From the NCBI RefSeq assembly GCF_004354045.1, contig NZ_SMRT01000009.1, forward strand, positions 1 through 64,000: a stretch of 64,000 bases of DNA. The letters run 5' to 3'. The notes under the pieces were generated by a model. The model did not search any database and had not been told where the DNA came from. It saw only the letters and a list, made by a program, of their open reading frames with translations. This document shows, piece after piece, positions 60,310 through 64,000 of this stretch. Numbering within the stretch: the first letter of the stretch is position 1; every line of letters starts with the position of its first letter. This stretch comes from Paenibacillus piri (GTDB lineage Bacteria; Bacillota; Bacilli; Paenibacillales; NBRC-103111). The translations under genes were made by a program, and so were the position numbers.

Positions 60310-60477
60310 TTAAAATTGCCGATCTTGCTCGGCTTGCCGTGCACGATTGGATGATTGCTGATTCCCGGCCTCGTACTCCTCTGCAAATTCCGTCAAAGAC
60401 GTAATTTTGCCATGCGGGTGCGGCGTTTGCTTGCGGATTTTCGCTTCGTTTTCTTTGCGTTTTTTGGATTGGCTCAC
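60310..60477 (-). CDS. Small conserved-type hypothetical protein (55 residues)
   Basis: From the GTG at 60477 it reads MSQSKKRKENEAKIRKQTPH, then PHGKITSLTEFAEEY, and ends Gln/Arg-rich. AAGGAGG (60492-60486) is 8 bp upstream, which fixes the start; an ATG at 60555 lies before this site. Very basic N-terminus, acidic middle, no membrane segment. Function unknown. A second small basic protein gene lies just upstream on the same strand. Confidence 0.6.
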   Translation of the reverse strand: MSQSKKRKENEAKIRKQTPHPHGKITSLTEFAEEYEAGNQQSSNRARQAEQDRQF

Positions 60478-60566
60478 CAAGGCAACCTCCTTATCAAGCG
60501 GGATTGGGGTCGTGCCGCGTACACGCAGATGCATGACTTTTGCACTTGCCCCCAATCCTAGAATGA

Positions 60567-60812
60567 CTAGCTGAAGCCAATATTATGTATCGGCGCGGTA
60601 TAAAACAAAATGGAACCGTCGCTGCTGTCCTGCAGTGCGCGGTTCCATTTGTTTTTGTGCTTGTGCTGCAATTTTTGTTTGCGTTCCATTAAAGTGGGCA
60701 ATCGGCGCTCGACCGGAACAACGCCGTTCCAGTTCAAACGGTTCAGCTCGGGGTTGAGCTTGCCCTGCTTCTGCAGCTTCACCCGCTGCTTTTTCGCTTT
60801 GCTTTGTGCCAT
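60567..60812 (-). CDS. Small basic hypothetical protein (81 residues)
   Basis: Begins MAQSKAKKQRVKLQKQGKLN, with NWNGVVPVERRLPTLMERKQ and HKHKNKWNRA further on. TTAGGAGGT is 7 bp before the ATG. The KAKKxRxKLxxxGxxNPE start with a downstream HKHK resembles small proteins common in Paenibacillaceae and Bacillaceae with no known role. High Lys/Arg suggests RNA or ribosome binding, but this is a guess. Confidence 0.65.
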   Translation of the reverse strand: MAQSKAKKQRVKLQKQGKLNPELNRLNWNGVVPVERRLPTLMERKQKLQHKHKNKWNRALQDSSDGSILFYTAPIHNIGFS

Positions 60813-60994
60813 GGCGGCACCTCCTAAGGCTTTATGTGTACGACTCTATTATATGCGATGTTCGAATGGATTGCATCCGGCTAATTATATGACAGTTTTG
60901 AAACATTGTGCAGGAAAGGTTGTTTTCAGCATGATCTTTTGGTAACCTAGGAGAAGATTGCGGTCGAAATTAACAATTTCAGGAGTGAGCAGGG

Positions 60995-61288
60995 GTGTCC
61001 TACGATTTTTACTATTGGTTTATTATGAGCGCCGCCTTTATTATTACCAACGCCGTAGGCGCAGCTCTCATGCTGAAAACCCAGAGGCTGCTGCTGTCTT
61101 TTCTCGTTTCTTTGGCCGTTAACCTTGCCATTTTTGTGCCTGCGAGCATCTGGTGGGCCGGCATGTTCGAAGGATTTTCACAGATGTTCGGGCTGTTCGG
61201 CTACGGTATTGCATTTGTCAATATTGAAGTTTTGCTCGTATTCGGCCTGTTTATTTTAAGAAAAAAGACAGAGCCGCCCATACAGTAA
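60995..61288 (+). CDS. Small membrane protein (97 residues)
   Basis: From a GTG after AGGAGTGAGCAGGG: MSYDFYYWFIMSAAFIITNA. Three hydrophobic segments at about 8-25, 33-55 and 65-88 predict three membrane helices, ending LRKKTEPPIQ in the cytoplasm. No family recognised. Single gene, closed by the terminator at 61373. Confidence 0.65.
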   Translation: MSYDFYYWFIMSAAFIITNAVGAALMLKTQRLLLSFLVSLAVNLAIFVPASIWWAGMFEGFSQMFGLFGYGIAFVNIEVLLVFGLFILRKKTEPPIQ

Positions 61289-61372
61289 CCGAATTGTAAC
61301 ATGGATTTCATCCGTCCTTAATGTTGGTGGGCTATACTTATATACGACCCCCCTTTTTCATATAGAAACCCT

Positions 61373-61410
61373 TGACGGCCTGCAATCCGATGATTGCGGG
61401 TCTTTTTCTT
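61373..61410 (+). terminator. Terminator after the small membrane protein gene
   Basis: GAC-gg-CCTGCAATC pairs with GATTGC-g-GGTC around cgat, followed by TTTTTCTTTT. Confidence 0.75.
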
Positions 61411-61420
61411 TTCAAAGCCC

Positions 61421-61450
61421 GAAAAACTCCCGCGCCATTACGGCGGGGAG
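61421..61450 (-). terminator. Terminator after the azoreductase gene (minus strand)
   Basis: CTCCCCGC pairs with GCGGGAG and is followed by TTTTTCG in the minus direction. It faces the plus-strand terminator at 61373, closing convergent units. Confidence 0.7.
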
Positions 61451-61496
61451 CTCGCTTGGAAACCCGGATTGTTAAGTGACGCGGGTTGTTAAGAAA

Positions 61497-62123
61497 TTAG
61501 AAGCTTTGTGCGGCTGCAGCAGTTTGCTTCAACCCTTCTTCAATGATGGACGCAGCTTTGTCCGGGAATTGGTTGTGGCCTTCGATCACGACAGTGGAAA
61601 CATTGGTAACGCCAATGAAGCCCATGATTGTCTTCACGTAGTTGAGCGACATTTCGATTGCAGCCGCAGGGCCTTCCGAATAGACGCCGCCTCTGGCGTT
61701 CAATAGTGCGACTTTTTTATCCGACTGCAGGCCGACAGGTCCTTGAGGCGTATACGAGAACGTTTTGCCTGCTTGCAAAATGTAGAATAAGTAGGTCAAA
61801 AGCTGTGCCGGAACGGTAAAGTTCCAAAGCGGGAATGCGAAAACGACTTTATCGGCTGCAAGAAATTGATCCAGGTATTTGTTTACATTTGCCGCTTTTT
61901 GCTGCTCGACTGCACTCAATTCCATGCCTTTGCCAAGCTTGAACAGACCGTTCAGCGTATCGGTATCGTAGTAAGGAAGCTCTTCGGCAAACAAATCCAG
62001 TTCAACGATTGTGTCTCCGGGATGCGATTGCTTGTAAGTATCCAGGAAAGTATGGTACATTTTTACGCTTGCCGCTTGCTCAATGGGACGACCATTGGCT
62101 TTTACAAATAATACAGTTGACAT
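61497..62123 (-). CDS. azoR: FMN-dependent NADH-azoreductase
   Basis: A 208-residue flavodoxin-fold enzyme. The N-terminal phosphate-binding region follows VLFVKANGRP, and the FMN/substrate blocks FAFPLWNFTVPAQLLTYL and LNARGGVYSEG are typical of AzoR. It reduces azo dyes and quinones with NADH and protects against quinone stress. GGGGAGGAATTATT precedes the ATG. The promoter has a TACT-N7-AGTA site like that of the YodB-controlled azoreductase gene in B. subtilis. No regulator gene is adjacent. Confidence 0.88.
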   Translation of the reverse strand: MSTVLFVKANGRPIEQAASVKMYHTFLDTYKQSHPGDTIVELDLFAEELPYYDTDTLNGLFKLGKGMELSAVEQQKAANVNKYLDQFLAADKVVFAFPLWNFTVPAQLLTYLFYILQAGKTFSYTPQGPVGLQSDKKVALLNARGGVYSEGPAAAIEMSLNYVKTIMGFIGVTNVSTVVIEGHNQFPDKAASIIEEGLKQTAAAAQSF

Positions 62124-62174
62124 GAATAATTCCTCCCCAACTAATCCTTAATTATTTACTAACTCTAATTCAGT

Positions 62175-62206
62175 ATATTAAATCAATTACTTACTTTTGT
62201 CAAGTA
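62175..62206 (-). promoter_or_regulatory. Azoreductase promoter with YodB/CatR-like operator
   Basis: On the minus strand TTGACA (62203-62198) and TAATAT (62180-62175) are 17 bp apart. TACT-N7-AGTA (62192-62206), extended to TTACTT-gacaa-AAGTAA, overlaps the -35. This equals the consensus of the quinone-sensing repressors YodB and CatR, which control azoreductase in B. subtilis. Confidence 0.65.
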
Positions 62207-62287
62207 ACTATTATTTGACGATTTTGACTCTTGCATTTTACGATTAAATGTGCTTGCCTGGCACCGGTCTTACGGCAGCACAGACGA

Positions 62288-62316
62288 AGAACCTGACCGT
62301 CGGCCAGGTTCTTTTT
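62288..62316 (+). terminator. Plus-strand terminator without an upstream gene
   Basis: AAGAACCTG pairs with CAGGTTCTT and is followed by TTTTAG. The nearest upstream plus-strand gene ends at 61288 with its own terminator, and the genes on either side are on the minus strand. It could end a small RNA starting after the TTGACG at 62215, for which no good -10 was found. Confidence 0.5.
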
Positions 62317-62322
62317 AGTGAA

Positions 62323-62409
62323 TGTATAAGATTTTAAACTTGCTTCGCACAGCCTTGAAAACCGTGCTCGTCCTCGAAGGACGGCGAAGCCGTTTATCCT
62401 TGGGTTGCA
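62323..62409. repeat. Palindromic dispersed repeat, copy 4
   Basis: tataagattttaaacttg, cttcgcacagccttga, accgtgctcgtcctcgaag, gacggcgaagccg and tttatccttgggttg match copy 3 in order and spacing. Stems CGTCC-tcga-AGGACG and GGCgaaGCC are intact. Confidence 0.65.
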
Positions 62410-62424
62410 AGGGAAGTATAGGTT

Positions 62425-62522
62425 TAGATAGCTTTTGCATGATGCCGCCTTTGACAGTCGCGCTCATCCTTCAGAAACGATTAAACCGGTCCGTCCGGGT
62501 CATGCAGCGTTTATCCTTGGGG
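62425..62522. repeat. Palindromic dispersed repeat, degraded copy 5
   Basis: tttgcatgatgccgcctttgacag, cgcgctcatccttc and gcgtttatccttgggg keep the order of the family, but an unrelated stretch replaces the middle. It is in tandem with copy 4. Confidence 0.4.
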
Positions 62523-62534
62523 AAGAAGCTTATA

Positions 62535-62792
62535 TTAACGGGACTGAAATAGCCGCTCGCGGGCATCCCAACGGAAATTGGCGATGAAAAATCCGAGAAT
62601 TCCGAAAACAGCGAGCCGGATATACATCCATGACAGCGTGAACGATTGCTGGGTCAGCCATTCCATCCCGGTAAACAGGGCCGCAAGTATAATTCCCCAG
62701 GTCAGCACGCCGAAGTACATGACATACTTTCCTTTCCCCATCGTTCTTGTTTTACGCCATTTGTCGGCTTGTTGCTCCGTCATTTTGTTCAT
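62535..62792 (-). CDS. Small membrane protein (85 residues)
   Basis: Reads MNKMTEQQADKWRKTRTMGK, then two hydrophobic segments, YVMYFGVLTWGIILAALFTG (about 22-41) and YIRLAVFGILGFFIANFRW (about 56-74), ending DARERLFQSR. The ATG at 62792 follows GGGAGGAAC. It is probably an integral membrane protein with both ends in the cytoplasm. No family recognised with certainty; similar small proteins of unknown role occur in Bacillales. Confidence 0.65.
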   Translation of the reverse strand: MNKMTEQQADKWRKTRTMGKGKYVMYFGVLTWGIILAALFTGMEWLTQQSFTLSWMYIRLAVFGILGFFIANFRWDARERLFQSR

Positions 62793-63035
62793 AATCGACA
62801 GTTCCTCCCGAATAAAAGTACTCAGTAGAGCTTTTCGCTGCCGCGCGATTAAATTCCTGCCCTGCCGCAAATTGTTCACAACTTTGGAACAACTATCTCA
62901 AGCTCCGATCAGTCATATTAGATGTGATCAAAAGTCATATAAGATGTAATCAGAATTCCCCTCGATCCGCCGCTTTATTCAGCAGATGCTGGATGGTACA
63001 ATAATTTTTGGTAATGCAGGAAGGAGAGAATGGCC

Positions 63036-63707
63036 ATGATGAGCAAAGTGTTGTTGTTTTTCTTATTGACCTGGCTGACAGGCAGCCCGATTGTGGCGAT
63101 TATTGTGCTGCTTGTCATTTTTTATGTGTTGGATCGGAGGTTTATCGGGCTGACGCCGAGTATCGTAAAACCGATTCAGCGGAGCCGAAAGCTGTCGCGG
63201 CTTCGCCAGGAGCTGCGGCTTAACCCGCACCAGACGTCGGCCAAGCTGGAGCTGGCACGCCTGTTGATCGAGAAGAAGCAGTACCCTGAAGCGTCTGACC
63301 TGCTGGAGCAGGTGGCGGCCGTGATGGACGACTCGGCGGAGGTGCGCGCGGATCTGGGCCTTTGCCGGCTGAAGCTGGGCCAATTGGAGCAGGGCGAAAG
63401 TCTGATGCTGGAGGCGGTGGAGATGAACCCGCGCGTCAAATACGGCGAGCCGTATTTGCGATTAGCGGAAGCGTGGGCGGATCGCGACCCGAACAAGGCT
63501 ATAGCCTACTTGGAACGGTTTAGAGAAGTGAACTCGTCCTCGTGCGAGGCGTACTACCGTTTGGGTCAGCTGTACAGCCGGTTGGGACATGGCGAAAAAG
63601 CCCGCGAAGCGTACCGTGAGACGGTTGAGCTTTATCGCGGGCTGCCCAAATACAAGCGACGTTTTGAGCGCAAATGGGCTTGGCTGGCCCGATTGAAAAA
63701 GACTTAA
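63036..63707 (+). CDS. TPR-repeat membrane-anchored protein
   Basis: About 223 residues. The N-terminus MMSKVLLFFLLTWLTGSPIV, followed by AIIVLLVIFYVLD, forms a hydrophobic hairpin or helix that anchors it. A basic linker (QRSRKLSRLRQEL) leads to about four tetratricopeptide repeats (about 65-210), for example TSAKLELARLLIEKKQYPEA and CEAYYRLGQLYSRLGHGEKA. Such proteins hold partner proteins at the membrane. ATG 63036 is well spaced from AAGGAGAG. Its last four bases overlap the end of the convergent thiO-like gene. Confidence 0.78.
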   Translation: MMSKVLLFFLLTWLTGSPIVAIIVLLVIFYVLDRRFIGLTPSIVKPIQRSRKLSRLRQELRLNPHQTSAKLELARLLIEKKQYPEASDLLEQVAAVMDDSAEVRADLGLCRLKLGQLEQGESLMLEAVEMNPRVKYGEPYLRLAEAWADRDPNKAIAYLERFREVNSSSCEAYYRLGQLYSRLGHGEKAREAYRETVELYRGLPKYKRRFERKWAWLARLKKT

Positions 63708-64000
63708 TTGACCGTCTCGGCAGCGTTATGCTCCGAAGTGCGGTCCGGCGCAAATGGCTTCAGCTCGAACTGCGGCTTGTCTCCAAGGACGAGCTGCTTG
63801 ACGAGCCGTCCCGTGGCCGGCGCCAGCAGTATGCCGTTGCGGTAATGTCCGGCCGCCAATATTAAGCCGGGAAGCGCTGCGGAATGGCCCAGAAAAGGCA
63901 GACCGTCGCGCGAGCCCGGACGCAGCCCGGCCCAGGTGCCGACGAACTCCGCTTCCCGCAGCTCGGGCAGCAGTCTGGAAGCCGCGGCGTGAAGCGAGCC
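63704..64000 (-). CDS. thiO: Glycine oxidase ThiO-like, C-terminal part, running off the right edge
   Basis: An open frame from the window edge to TAA at 63706-63704, 98 codons without a start. It reads GSLHAAASRLLPELREAEFV, GTWAGLRPGSRDGLPFLGHS, LILAAGHYRNGILLAPATGR and then a short tail. The GLRPxxxDxxPxxG block and the GHYRNGILLAPATG motif are the C-terminal FAD-binding signature of ThiO/DAAO-family glycine oxidases, which make the glycine imine for thiazole synthesis in thiamine production. The N-terminal part lies beyond the edge. Confidence 0.8.
   Translation of the reverse strand, partial: GSLHAAASRLLPELREAEFVGTWAGLRPGSRDGLPFLGHSAALPGLILAAGHYRNGILLAPATGRLVKQLVLGDKPQFELKPFAPDRTSEHNAAETVN

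Noticed and set aside
1..64000. CRISPR array, tRNA or rRNA genes, intact insertion sequence, prophage
   Set aside because: No regularly spaced direct repeats, cloverleaf, ribosomal RNA stretch, transposase or phage structural gene was found on reading both strands.

Overview
The window looks like a chromosomal segment of a Paenibacillus-type Gram-positive spore-former (Paenibacillaceae). This rests on several signs: roughly 50-55% GC; strong AGGAGG ribosome binding sites with many TTG/GTG starts; lipobox-type ABC sugar-binding proteins; two YesM/YesN-type two-component systems; an S-layer-domain protein; and several dispersed palindromic repeats. Neither the species nor any locus tag can be read from the sequence. 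No tRNA, rRNA, CRISPR array or intact transposase was seen.

Layout. 1-2500: edge of an unknown minus-strand gene, an orphan class III aminotransferase under a promoter with two ARG-box-like palindromes, and a repeat-rich stretch with a small-protein pseudogene. 2499-9852: a glycerol-phosphate locus with glycerol-1-phosphate dehydrogenase (AraM/EgsA type), a DeoR regulator, a Ugp-like ABC importer (ATPase, two permeases, lipoprotein) and a glycerophosphodiester phosphodiesterase. 10001-12523: a minus-strand S-layer-domain protein, a GNAT acetyltransferase and a frameshifted gene remnant. 12589-23034: a carbohydrate-uptake locus with YesM-like kinase, LplB/YtcP-like permeases, lipoprotein, two Gfo/Idh/MocA oxidoreductases, a YesN-like regulator and a PhyH-type dioxygenase; a shared upstream sequence element links its transcription units.

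23447-30419: a pentose oxidation operon with a Zn-dehydrogenase, IclR regulator, FAH-family dehydratase, semialdehyde dehydrogenase and YjhG/YagF-type xylonate dehydratase. It runs from a promoter with a 19-bp palindrome to a strong terminator and fits a Weimberg-type route from pentose to 2-oxoglutarate. 30616-36427: a five-gene nickel/peptide-type ABC importer followed by an apparently autoregulated GntR regulator. 36743-49201: a second YesM/YesN pair, Gfo/Idh oxidoreductase, ThuA-like protein, sugar ABC importer, TIM-barrel isomerase, two SDRs and an esterase, likely for oxidative glycoside breakdown.

49228-50450 is a gene-poor junction with a MITE, a second copy of a 280-bp repeat and what looks like the 5' end of a group II intron. 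50451-55813: SGNH hydrolase, GntR regulator, DUF2294 protein, a YdeP/FdhF-type molybdopterin oxidoreductase and its FdhD partner. 56215-64000: GH43 glycosidase, a cation-efflux protein under an ArsR/SmtB-like operator, a second TIM-barrel isomerase, small conserved proteins, an azoreductase with a YodB-like operator, a TPR membrane protein and the C-terminal end of a ThiO-like glycine oxidase.

Overall the window is a catabolic region for plant-derived sugars and glycosides. Between the loci sit at least four families of dispersed non-coding repeats.
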